Positions 8,998-16,023 of a stretch of DNA of 49,752 nucleotides are shown one piece after another. The stretch spans positions 1 to 49,752 of the forward strand of contig NZ_CAMQAZ010000018.1 of the NCBI RefSeq assembly GCF_946998835.1, written 5' to 3'. Under the pieces are notes generated by a model. That model ran no database searches, was not told where the DNA came from, and was given only the letters and a program-made list of their open reading frames with translations. This DNA is from an uncultured Corynebacterium sp. (GTDB taxonomy: Bacteria > Actinomycetota > Actinomycetes > Mycobacteriales > Mycobacteriaceae). The stretch's first letter is position 1, and each line of letters opens with the position of its first letter. A program made the position numbers and the translations under genes.

Positions 8998-9037
8998 CCG
9001 TAAGTTACTTAGACGTAGACTACGGAGCGGTAAGTTA
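8998..9037. promoter_or_regulatory. Candidate operator upstream of the desaturase operon
   Basis: Two near-identical 10-mers, CCGTAAGTTA (8998-9007) and CGGTAAGTTA (9028-9037), lie exactly 30 bp apart, that is about three helical turns. Between them is the inverted repeat CGTAG-A-CTACG (9014-9024). On the minus strand TTGACC, 17 bases and TAGTCT can be read as a weak promoter across this block. The mycobacterial desA3 operon is repressed by a TetR-family protein, so a similar operator is plausible; the regulator is not in the window. Confidence 0.45.
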
Positions 9038-9410
9038 TTGGTCAAGAGAAGCAAATGATTTTGACACAAATAGCAGAATTGTCATCACCCCCGCCCGCTC
9101 GTGTAACACCCCTTTGACGTGGAAATTAGCCGAACAAAATAATTTCTCTCCACATACCCCCGCAGCAAAATCACTTTTGGGCCAAAAATAGGGTTTTCTA
9201 GACAAAAAGAGTGTCTGATTCAAGGTGTTTAGGCAGACCCAGAGAACACCAACGCTGTCCCAACTGATTACCAACACAGCCCAAGAACCCAGAAAGACCC
9301 CATAGCAATCAGGAAAGGAACCATGAAATAACAAAATTCGGGCTGCAAATGTGAAACTGTGGGAGTTTATAGCACTTTCAAGCCATTTTTCGGACAATTT
9401 TGGCTATAAA

Positions 9411-9472
9411 CGCAGTCAGTAACTCGCATGGCCCGCCGCCGCCAGCCATAACCGCGGTCACTAACTTGCATG
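9411..9472 (+). repeat. Pair of 20-bp direct repeats
   Basis: Bases 9411-9430 and 9453-9472 match at 17 of 20 positions and both end in an ATG (GTAACTCGCATG and CTAACTTGCATG). The first ATG opens a seven-codon frame, MARRRQP then stop, at 9428-9451. No ribosome binding site precedes it. Function is unknown. Confidence 0.5.
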
Positions 9473-9600
9473 AGAGGTAAAAAACAAAAGGTGCCCAGCC
9501 GGCGACACGCCGAGCGGACACACTTCTTGCTAGGTAGTCCCTACTTAACCCCGCAAAGCATCCTTTTCTACGATGCTACGCACCCGGTTACCCGGATTTC

Positions 9601-10092
9601 TTACAGCAGATCCACCACCATGCCAAGTTCGGCCACGTCGTACCAGGCCAGCGGAATCTCCAATGCATCACCAACGGTCAGCTCCGCGTCTTCGTCGCCG
9701 AGATCCGCCTTATCGACGGCATCAATTGCGGCCTCAACCTTGTCTTCCGCCTCTTCCACATCAATGTGGAGCGCTGCGACGTCGGCAAGCGAAATCGGGC
9801 CGCCGACCTTGACCACGGCATCCCCCATATCCGACTGCGGCTCGGCCTCAATATCAACAGAAATGACTACACGACGATGCGGGAACTTCCCCTCTGCAGC
9901 GTCGAGCAGGCGGAGCGATGCACGCGCTGCCTCATCGAAGGCAATGTCCGCCAGTTCCTCATCATCGCCCTCAGTAAAGAAATCTCGGAGCTCCTCGGTA
10001 ACGGCAAAGCCCCAACCACCGCGGGCGTGGAAGAGCTCATCCTCCTTCAGCGCCTCAAGCATAGAGAAAGTCGCTGGAATATAGACGCGCAT
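9601..10092 (-). CDS. DUF6912 family protein
   Basis: A 163-residue acidic soluble protein beginning MRVYIPATFSML, the usual opening of this actinobacterial family. It has no catalytic motif that I can recognise. Much of its centre is Asp/Glu/Ala-rich (EEAEDKVEAAIDAVDKADLG). Its ATG shares one base with the stop of the upstream HAD gene (TAATG), and GAGGGCGAG lies just before it, so the two are translated together. In M. tuberculosis the corresponding genes also stand between desA3 and secA1. Function is unknown. Confidence 0.8.
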   Translation of the reverse strand: MRVYIPATFSMLEALKEDELFHARGGWGFAVTEELRDFFTEGDDEELADIAFDEAARASLRLLDAAEGKFPHRRVVISVDIEAEPQSDMGDAVVKVGGPISLADVAALHIDVEEAEDKVEAAIDAVDKADLGDEDAELTVGDALEIPLAWYDVAELGMVVDLL

Positions 10093-10502
10093 TAAAACTC
10101 GCCCTCGAGTCCCAGCAAGCCGGCAATCTCAACCACTGCGCGGTCAAACTGCTGGTAGAAGACTCCCACCATACCGTTAGAGACTGCAGCATGAATGTTC
10201 TCAATCGAGTCATCCACCAGCACACAGTCACGTGCCGGCAGCTCAATTGCCGCAGCCGCTGCGTTAAAAGCTTCTGCAGAAGGCTTCTCGTGGCCAATTT
10301 CACCAGAGAGCACAACGGCGTCTACCAAGCCCTCGTCTTCGAGCTTGCGAATCGGATCCGCCGACGGTCCACCCGGGTCATTCGACAGGACTGCCAGGCC
10401 GACGCCATTTGCACGCGCTTCTACCAGCAAATTACGCCAACGTGCCTGGTCTTCATCCGTGCCGTCAAGGACACCACAGTAATCGATAATCATTCCGCGC
10501 AT
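10092..10502 (-). CDS. Small capless HAD-like protein
   Basis: The frame is open to 10733, but the recognisable protein starts at ATG 10502 (MRGMIIDYCGVLDG). The upstream part encodes repeats and no domain. The 136-residue product has HAD motif I as DYCGVL, motif II as LSND, the motif III Lys in HEKPS, and motif IV VLVDDSIENI. It has no cap domain. The second Asp of the DxD motif, needed by HAD phosphatases as general acid, is replaced by Cys, so phosphatase activity is doubtful. It is coupled to the DUF6912 gene by a one-base overlap. Confidence 0.82.
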   Translation of the reverse strand: MRGMIIDYCGVLDGTDEDQARWRNLLVEARANGVGLAVLSNDPGGPSADPIRKLEDEGLVDAVVLSGEIGHEKPSAEAFNAAAAAIELPARDCVLVDDSIENIHAAVSNGMVGVFYQQFDRAVVEIAGLLGLEGEF

Positions 10503-10862
10503 GGCCAGTAGTTTATCGCATGCCCTGCGAGTGTGCTGTTTTAGCTGGTCACAGATGCTTACGATGGTTTCCGAAGATACCGAAGAACACCGCCGCTTAC
10601 TATGTCTCGCAGCCTTATGCGGGACGCTTGCGGGATGCCTACGGGATGCCTGCGGCGACAGCGCCTGTCGGCAGGCTACCTGCCAGTGCATCAACAGGCA
10701 CCAAGCGCCTTCGGTCACCTTGTCTTTCCCCAATTCCCCCCCCTGCTAGCCACAAATCCTCTTCCCCAGGCTGCACGCCTACAGCACTTGTAGGAAAATA
10801 ACCCTCAAGCAAGGGGGAACTTGCACATGTGGCCAATGGGAAGTTTTTAGGGGGATTAATCC
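10503..10862. other. Divergent intergenic region with repeats and hairpins
   Basis: The 360 bp between the HAD gene (minus) and the Rv3235-like gene (plus) contain no supported gene. They hold an 11-bp tandem repeat at 10629-10650 and competing hairpins at 10649-10684. There is also a 6-bp hairpin at 10778-10794 (CCTACA/TGTAGG) and overlapping small stems at 10802-10824 just before the Rv3235-like start. Confidence 0.6.
10629..10684. repeat. 11-bp tandem repeat and mutually exclusive hairpins
   Basis: TGCGGGATGCC (10629-10639) is followed directly by TACGGGATGCC (10640-10650), and a degenerate unit flanks each side. The last unit runs into a hairpin: CCTGC (10649-10653) pairs with GCAGG (10671-10675), and CGACAG (10656-10661) pairs with CTGTCG (10665-10670). 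The same GGCAGG can instead pair with CCTGCC at 10679-10684. The two folds exclude each other. Confidence 0.6.
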
Positions 10863-11582
10863 ATGGCAGCAACATCTCAGACGGCAGCAACGGCTCAGGC
10901 AGTAGCAACAGCTCAAGCAGTAGCTCAAAAGTCAATGCCCTTCGCACTGCCGAAAGTCGCTGAGGACCGATACCACGGTAAGGAATTCATCGAACCAGCT
11001 TCGGGTTTTTCGCTCCTGCATACAATGCACATTGGCAAGTCGGCTAATGACGCAGTCTCTCAAGCCTCGACGGTGCCAACCCCTTTGGTCGGGAACGCCA
11101 CCAGCTCTGATACCACCGCTCTGACGGCCCCAACAGCCACCACCACACCCCAGGCACCTGCCGCGCAAGTTTGCCCGCCTGCGGCTTCCAGCTCTAATCA
11201 ATCGACGGCCCGGCCAAGTTCGGATAAGTCGCCACAGGCACCGCACGTCGTCCAGCACTGCGAGAACCAGCTTCGCCACGAGCTCGGCACGACCACTCGC
11301 CGGGTCTTCGACATCATTGCGGGCAGAAGACGCGTCAATGACCTTCGTCGTATCAACATTGACCCTGTTATTCACGCAGCAATTCTTACGTTGTCGAAGA
11401 ATTCTGGCCTCAAAGGCGTTGCGTTGCAATCCTTCCACGCCAGCGCTTCAGCCGACGGCAAGAAAGTGGAGTTCCTAGGTAGCTGCCGCGTTGGCCAGCG
11501 CGTTCGCGCCTTCACCGGCACATTTCGCCGCGGAACAGCAAAAACGCGGCCATGGGTCATGACCGCGTTTCGTGTGCTTTAG
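10863..11582 (+). CDS. Rv3235 family protein
   Basis: A 239-residue protein with two parts. Residues 1 to about 125 are Ala/Thr/Ser/Pro-rich and probably disordered. The C-terminal 110 residues (from QHCENQLRHELGTTTRRVFDII onward, with SCRVGQRVRAFTGTF and the terminal PWVMTAFRVL) match the conserved domain of the Rv3235 family, found beside secA in Mycobacteriales. Members have no known activity; conservation next to secA suggests a link to secretion or ribosome-associated processes, but this is only context. ATG 10863 is preceded by AGGGGG. Its 3' end contains the secA terminator hairpin. Confidence 0.83.
   Translation: MAATSQTAATAQAVATAQAVAQKSMPFALPKVAEDRYHGKEFIEPASGFSLLHTMHIGKSANDAVSQASTVPTPLVGNATSSDTTALTAPTATTTPQAPAAQVCPPAASSSNQSTARPSSDKSPQAPHVVQHCENQLRHELGTTTRRVFDIIAGRRRVNDLRRINIDPVIHAAILTLSKNSGLKGVALQSFHASASADGKKVEFLGSCRVGQRVRAFTGTFRRGTAKTRPWVMTAFRVL
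11540..11570 (-). terminator. Intrinsic terminator of secA inside the convergent gene
   Basis: AAACGCGG (11542-11549) pairs with CCGCGTTT (11563-11570), and inner CATG pairs with CATG around a GGT loop. On the minus strand the stem is followed by a run of five T. It lies within the last codons of the Rv3235-like gene. Confidence 0.75.
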
Positions 11583-11585
11583 TGC

Positions 11586-14288
11586 TTAGCGACGGCGCTT
11601 GCGAGCCGCCTTTCGACGCTGAGCTCGGTTGCCCTCAGCTTCCTGATTCACACGCTGCTGTTCTGCACTGCCGTCCTCACTTGGGCCGGAGTACGTCATC
11701 TGCTGATTCTGTTCAGTGGATTCCGTCGGCAGCGATGGCGCCTGAGCTTCCTGCTCCTCGGAATTCTCCAAAGCTGGCATGACCTGCTTACGAATCAGGA
11801 ACAGCTGGCGAACCGACTCTTCCTTGATGCCGTCCATCATCGCGGTGAACATGTCATAGCCCTCGCGCTGGTACTCCACTAGCGGATCAGCCTGGGCCAT
11901 GGCGCGCAGGCCGATGCCCTCCTTGAGGTAGTCCATCTCGTAGAGGTGCTCACGCCACTTTTGGTCCATGACATTCAAGATGGTGAAGCGCTCAATATTG
12001 CGCATCTGCTCGTCGCCGCCGATTGCGGCAACCGCGTCCTCAAGCTGGTCATAGCTGGCCGAGACGTCCATGTGCAACGCCTTGGACAGCTCATCGGCCG
12101 AGAGATCACCCGGAGTACCGAAGTCAGAGCCATCGATGAGCTCCTGTGCGGTAAACGTCGGACCGTAGAGCTGCTCGAGAGCATTCCACAACTCGTCGAG
12201 GTCCCAGTCCTCCACATAGCCGTCAGCTGTAGCACCGTTGACGTAGGCATCGACGACATCGTCCTGCATGTCACGAACCTGAGCCTTCAAATCCTCGCCT
12301 TCGAGGATGCGACGGCGCTCAACGTAAATTACCTTACGCTGCTGGTTCATAACCTCGTCGTACTTCAGAACGTTCTTACGAATCTCAAAGTTCTGGCTCT
12401 CCACCTGCGCCTGAACACTCTTAATGGAGTTGGAGACAACCTTGGAGTCAATCGGCACGTCATCCGGAACGTTCAACGTGTTCATCAGTGCTTCCATGCG
12501 CTGACCGTTGAAGCGAACCATTAGGTCATCGCGCATGGACAGGTAGAAACGAGTGACGCCCGGGTCACCCTGACGACCAGTACGGCCACGCAGCTGGTTG
12601 TCAATACGACGCGACTCATGTCGCTCGGTGCCCAGCACATAGAGACCGCCGGCCTCACGTACCTTGTCAGCCTCTTCCTTCGACTGCTGGCGAGCACGCT
12701 CAATCTCAGCGTCCCACGCCTCTTCGTACTCTTCCGGAGTTTCCACCGGATCCAATCCGCGGGCACGCAAATTCAGGTCGGCGATGATGTCCGGGTTACC
12801 GCCCAAAACGATGTCAGTACCGCGACCGGCCATGTTCGTCGCCACAGTAACGCCACCGAGGCGGCCTGCCACAGCGACAATCTCGGCTTCCTTTTCGTGG
12901 TGCTTAGCGTTCAGCACAGAGTGCGGAATACCTTCGCGCTGCAGGAGCTTGGAAAGGTACTCAGACTTCTCCACGGAGGTCGTGCCGACCAGAACCGGCT
13001 GCCCCTTCTCGTGGCATTCGCGAATGTCCTCGACGACAGCGGCGAACTTCGCCTCCTGCGTCTTGTAAATCAAGTCGGGCAGATCCTCGCGCTGCTTCGG
13101 GCGGTTCGGAGGAATCGGCATGACGTTGAGCTTGTAAATCTGGTGCAGCTCGGCTGCCTCGGTCTCGGCCGTACCGGTCATACCAGCCAGCTTGTCGTAG
13201 AGGCGGAAGTAGTTCTGGAGAGTAACGGTTGCCAGTGTCTGGTTCTCGTTTTTAATCTCCACCCCTTCCTTGGCCTCAATTGCCTGGTGCATGCCCTCGT
13301 TGTAGCGGCGGCCTGCCAGCACACGACCGGTGAATTCATCGACAATGAGAATCTCACCGTTACGGATGATGTAGTCCTTATCGCGGGTGAACAGCTCCTT
13401 GGCCTTCAAGGCATTGTTCAAGTAGCTGACCAGCGAGGAGTTCTCCGGTGCGTACAGGTTGGCAATACCGAGCTGATCTTCGACGAACTCAACGCCTTCC
13501 TCGCGAATACCAATGGTGCGCTTGCGCTCGTCGACTTCATAGTGGATGTCGCGCTTCATACGCGGAACAATCTTGGAAAATGCCAGGTACCAGTGCGGAT
13601 CACCGTCCGCCGGACCAGAAATAATCAACGGCGTACGAGCTTCGTCAATCAGAATCGAGTCGACCTCATCGACGATGGCGTAGTGGTGGTCACGCTGCAC
13701 CAAATCGTCGAGAGAATGCGCCATATTGTCGCGCAGGTAGTCAAAGCCGAACTCGTTGTTCGTGCCGTAGGTGATGTCAGCAGCGTAGGCCTTGCGACGC
13801 TGGTCCGGGCTGAGTTCGGAGAGAATCACAGAAGTCTCAAGCCCAAGGAAGCGGTGAACACGGCCCATCCACTCGGCGTCACGCTTAGCCAGATAGTCAT
13901 TGACCGTAACGACATGTACGCCCTTGCCCGCCAGCGCGTTGAGGTAAGCAGGCAGCACACAGGTCAAAGTCTTACCTTCACCGGTACCCATCTCAGCAAC
14001 GTTGCCAAAGTGCAGGGCGGCACCACCCATAACCTGGACACGGTAGTGCTTCTGTCCCAGCACACGCCACGAGGCCTCACGCGCCGTCGCAAAAGCATCC
14101 AACAACAGATCGTCTACATCTGCGCCATCAGCTAGCTGCTTTTTAAACTCATCGGTCTTGGCGCGAAGTTCATCATCTGAAAGAGCTGCGTACTCGTCTT
14201 CCTTGGCGATGACTTGATCTGCAATATTGCCAAGCCTCTTGACAGCGCGGCCTTCACCAATGCGGAGCAACTTGCTGAGCGAAAACAC
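11586..14288 (-). CDS. secA: Preprotein translocase ATPase SecA (SecA1)
   Basis: The 900-residue motor drives proteins through SecYEG. It shows the Walker A GTGEGKT (101-107), the Walker B region DEVDSILIDEARTPLIISG, the TVTLQNYFRLYDKLAGMTGTA segment, GRAGRGTD-type motif NMAGRGTDIVLGGNPD, and GRTGRQGDPG. The C-terminal zinc (SEC-C) domain of proteobacterial SecA is absent; the protein ends in a Gln/Glu-rich linker and a basic RAQRRKAARKRRR tail, as in actinobacterial SecA1. A perfect TATAAT lies 54 bases upstream of the ATG. The Rv3235-like gene is convergent with a 3-bp gap. Confidence 0.97.
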   Translation of the reverse strand: MFSLSKLLRIGEGRAVKRLGNIADQVIAKEDEYAALSDDELRAKTDEFKKQLADGADVDDLLLDAFATAREASWRVLGQKHYRVQVMGGAALHFGNVAEMGTGEGKTLTCVLPAYLNALAGKGVHVVTVNDYLAKRDAEWMGRVHRFLGLETSVILSELSPDQRRKAYAADITYGTNNEFGFDYLRDNMAHSLDDLVQRDHHYAIVDEVDSILIDEARTPLIISGPADGDPHWYLAFSKIVPRMKRDIHYEVDERKRTIGIREEGVEFVEDQLGIANLYAPENSSLVSYLNNALKAKELFTRDKDYIIRNGEILIVDEFTGRVLAGRRYNEGMHQAIEAKEGVEIKNENQTLATVTLQNYFRLYDKLAGMTGTAETEAAELHQIYKLNVMPIPPNRPKQREDLPDLIYKTQEAKFAAVVEDIRECHEKGQPVLVGTTSVEKSEYLSKLLQREGIPHSVLNAKHHEKEAEIVAVAGRLGGVTVATNMAGRGTDIVLGGNPDIIADLNLRARGLDPVETPEEYEEAWDAEIERARQQSKEEADKVREAGGLYVLGTERHESRRIDNQLRGRTGRQGDPGVTRFYLSMRDDLMVRFNGQRMEALMNTLNVPDDVPIDSKVVSNSIKSVQAQVESQNFEIRKNVLKYDEVMNQQRKVIYVERRRILEGEDLKAQVRDMQDDVVDAYVNGATADGYVEDWDLDELWNALEQLYGPTFTAQELIDGSDFGTPGDLSADELSKALHMDVSASYDQLEDAVAAIGGDEQMRNIERFTILNVMDQKWREHLYEMDYLKEGIGLRAMAQADPLVEYQREGYDMFTAMMDGIKEESVRQLFLIRKQVMPALENSEEQEAQAPSLPTESTEQNQQMTYSGPSEDGSAEQQRVNQEAEGNRAQRRKAARKRRR

Positions 14289-14341
14289 TAAATTGGGACC
14301 TTTCCGGCCGATTCACGTCGAACTTTAATGTGCAACGGTTA

Positions 14342-14347
14342 ATTATA
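14342..14347 (-). promoter_or_regulatory. Probable -10 element of the secA promoter
   Basis: The minus strand reads TATAAT here, about 54 bases before the secA start. Seventeen bases further upstream the -35 region reads TAGAAG, only a partial match. The element lies in the 163-bp gap behind hpf. Confidence 0.5.
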
Positions 14348-14451
14348 CGACGAACCCGCCTTCCCTTCTAAGAGAAGACGGGGCCGTAAGAGCAATTAAC
14401 TACCAACGCAGAAATCTACACGGTATTGAGAGCTCTTTTTCCGATAGAGAC

Positions 14452-15108
14452 TTACTTGTCCTCGTCTGCCAGCTCAATCAAGCCGTAGTCGTATGCGTGA
14501 CGGCGGTAAACCACGGACGGACGAGAAGTTTCTTCATTGACGAAGAGGTAGAAGTCATGACCGACGAGCTCCATCTCAGACAGAGCGTCTTCCACCGTCA
14601 TCGGAGTTGCGGAGTGCTGCTTGGTACGTACGACCTGGCCCGGACGTACGTCCTCAACCAAATCCTCGTACGGATCAGCCTTTTCTGGAGCCGATGCCTG
14701 CGCCTCTGCCACCAGCGAAGCGGTTGCCTCACCGACGGACATCGGCGCACGATGACCGGAACGGCTAATCTTGCGACGAGCCTTCACCTTGCGCAGGGAA
14801 CGCTCCATCTTGCCCAGAGCGGACTCCAGCGCTGCGTAGAAGCTGTCTTCCTTCGCTTCCGCACGAGCCAGGTGGCCCTTGCCGGTAGCGGTGATCTGAA
14901 TACGGTCAGAGCGATCTGCACGACGCGGATTCGGCTCGTGCTGAAGCTCCACGTGGAAGAAGGTCAAAGTCGGGTCAAGGCGCTCAATCTTCGCCAGCTT
15001 CGCCTTAACGCGATCTGCGAAGTGCTCTGGAACCTCCACGTTGCGCCCGGTGATGGTCACCTGAGCGTTCGGGCTGAGTACCTCGTTGTTGTCAGCAGGT
15101 GTGGACAC
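14452..15108 (-). CDS. hpf: Ribosome hibernation promoting factor, long form
   Basis: A 218-residue two-domain protein. The N-terminal S30AE domain begins at NAQVTITGRNVEVPEHFADRVKAKLAKIERLD. After an Ala/Glu-rich linker the C-terminal dimerisation domain runs from VVRTKQHSATPMTVEDALSEM to the end. Long HPF binds the 30S subunit and dimerises it to form inactive 100S ribosomes in stationary phase or hypoxia. Start is GTG 15108 behind GGGAGG. It lies downstream of comF and upstream of secA on the same strand. Confidence 0.95.
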   Translation of the reverse strand: MSTPADNNEVLSPNAQVTITGRNVEVPEHFADRVKAKLAKIERLDPTLTFFHVELQHEPNPRRADRSDRIQITATGKGHLARAEAKEDSFYAALESALGKMERSLRKVKARRKISRSGHRAPMSVGEATASLVAEAQASAPEKADPYEDLVEDVRPGQVVRTKQHSATPMTVEDALSEMELVGHDFYLFVNEETSRPSVVYRRHAYDYGLIELADEDK

Positions 15109-15269
15109 TTGCTACCTACCTCCCGGTATGGCCACCGCCCTTCCGCGAGCGGGATTACTCACGGCGTCTACGGTGACGGGTCTTTCTGCACCCCCAGGAT
15201 ACAGTTCCGGGGGTAACCAATGCCACGTACCCCACGTTAATTTTTTGCTTGCCGACGGCACCTGCGCGC

Positions 15270-15998
15270 CTACGCCCGCGCGAGCACCAACACCATGTCG
15301 ATGCGTATGCCCAACGACGCCACCACCAACTCAGTTTCCGCTGCGGTGGCACCGGTGGTGGCCACATCATCAACCAGAATTACTGTCGCCCGAGCACACT
15401 GTTTACGCAGGGTGTCACTAATTCCTTCCGCAAAGCGAGCTAGCGGCACGATGTGTCCAGACAAATTCCGGCGACGTTGTACGGCCCCAAGCTCAGCCGA
15501 ATCCTGCGCGCGCTCGTCAATGCACACCAGGGGCAATACCGAACAGTTAACGAGCTGGCTGCTGGCAAAACCGCTGGCAATCGCCACCGGGTCCCCACCC
15601 CGTCGACGGCTAGAGGACAGTCTCGTGGGCGCGGGAATCAAAAGTATGGGGGTAATTTCCGGGGGAATTATGTGGCCGTCTGAAGCCAACTTTCTCACAG
15701 CTGCGGCAATCACCGCCCCCATAATTCGTCTGGCTTCACCGCTCCCGCGTTCTTTAGCCGACAAAATGAGATGTCTTCTCGCGCCGGAGTACGGGCCACA
15801 GGCCCACGCTGCCGCTCGTAGAGCTGCCCGCGGCGAAAACCGCACCGGCGGCTGCTGTAAATCCTCCTTGCACCCATGACACAGAGGACCCGACCGGCCA
15901 CATACCGGACAAGTCTCAGGTATGACCAGGCCGATTGCGTCGCGGGCGACGTCGTAAAGCCCCCGAAGCACACCTTGCGATGCTTTCCCCCATACCAA
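15270..15998 (-). CDS. comF: ComF-family phosphoribosyltransferase-like protein
   Basis: The frame is open to 16169, but that would overlap lpqB. I choose TTG 15998, which has GGAGG about 8 bases upstream and lies 25 bp after the lpqB stop. The 242-residue protein has an N-terminal zinc finger (CPVCGRSGPLCHGC) and a C-terminal phosphoribosyltransferase loop (VILVDDVATTGAT). In naturally competent bacteria ComF takes part in handling imported single-stranded DNA; in actinobacteria its role is not settled. It is the last gene of the tmk-mtrA-mtrB-lpqB set. Confidence 0.9.
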   Translation of the reverse strand: MVWGKASQGVLRGLYDVARDAIGLVIPETCPVCGRSGPLCHGCKEDLQQPPVRFSPRAALRAAAWACGPYSGARRHLILSAKERGSGEARRIMGAVIAAAVRKLASDGHIIPPEITPILLIPAPTRLSSSRRRGGDPVAIASGFASSQLVNCSVLPLVCIDERAQDSAELGAVQRRRNLSGHIVPLARFAEGISDTLRKQCARATVILVDDVATTGATAAETELVVASLGIRIDMVLVLARA

Positions 15999-16023
15999 CG
16001 TTTCCCCCTCCCCAGACCTGAGC

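Larger units (their letters stand above)
8910..9600. other. AT-rich intergenic region without a supported gene
   Basis: Nearly 700 bp separate the desaturase operon from the DUF6912 gene. The DNA is clearly richer in A+T than its surroundings. The only sizeable frame (9035-9397, minus) looks non-coding. Items seen: a 10-bp palindrome AGGTATACCT at 8965-8974, a perfect TATAAT at 8983-8988 on the plus strand without a good -35, the CCGTAAGTTA-type repeats listed separately, a small hairpin at 9200-9216 (AGACA/TGTCT), and a two-codon ATG-AAA-TAA at 9323-9331 behind a good AGGAAAGGA. Confidence 0.6.

Noticed and set aside
9035..9397. 120-residue frame on the minus strand in the AT-rich gap
   Set aside because: Composition is Phe/Trp/Cys-heavy with no domain, no ribosome binding site and no recognisable homology; it follows from AT-rich DNA.
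10503..10733. N-terminal extension of the HAD protein
   Set aside because: It translates the tandem repeats and hairpin region and lacks any domain; the HAD fold begins at 10502.
10725..10750. C-rich run considered as a 6C-type small RNA
   Set aside because: Only C runs are present; I cannot find the two C-loop stems that define that RNA.
12618..14135. 505-codon open frame antisense to secA
   Set aside because: SecA on the other strand is unmistakable; the frame is a shadow caused by codon bias.
14412..14440. AGAGCTCT followed by T run as an hpf terminator
   Set aside because: The T run is on the plus strand, the wrong direction for hpf, and the palindrome has no loop.
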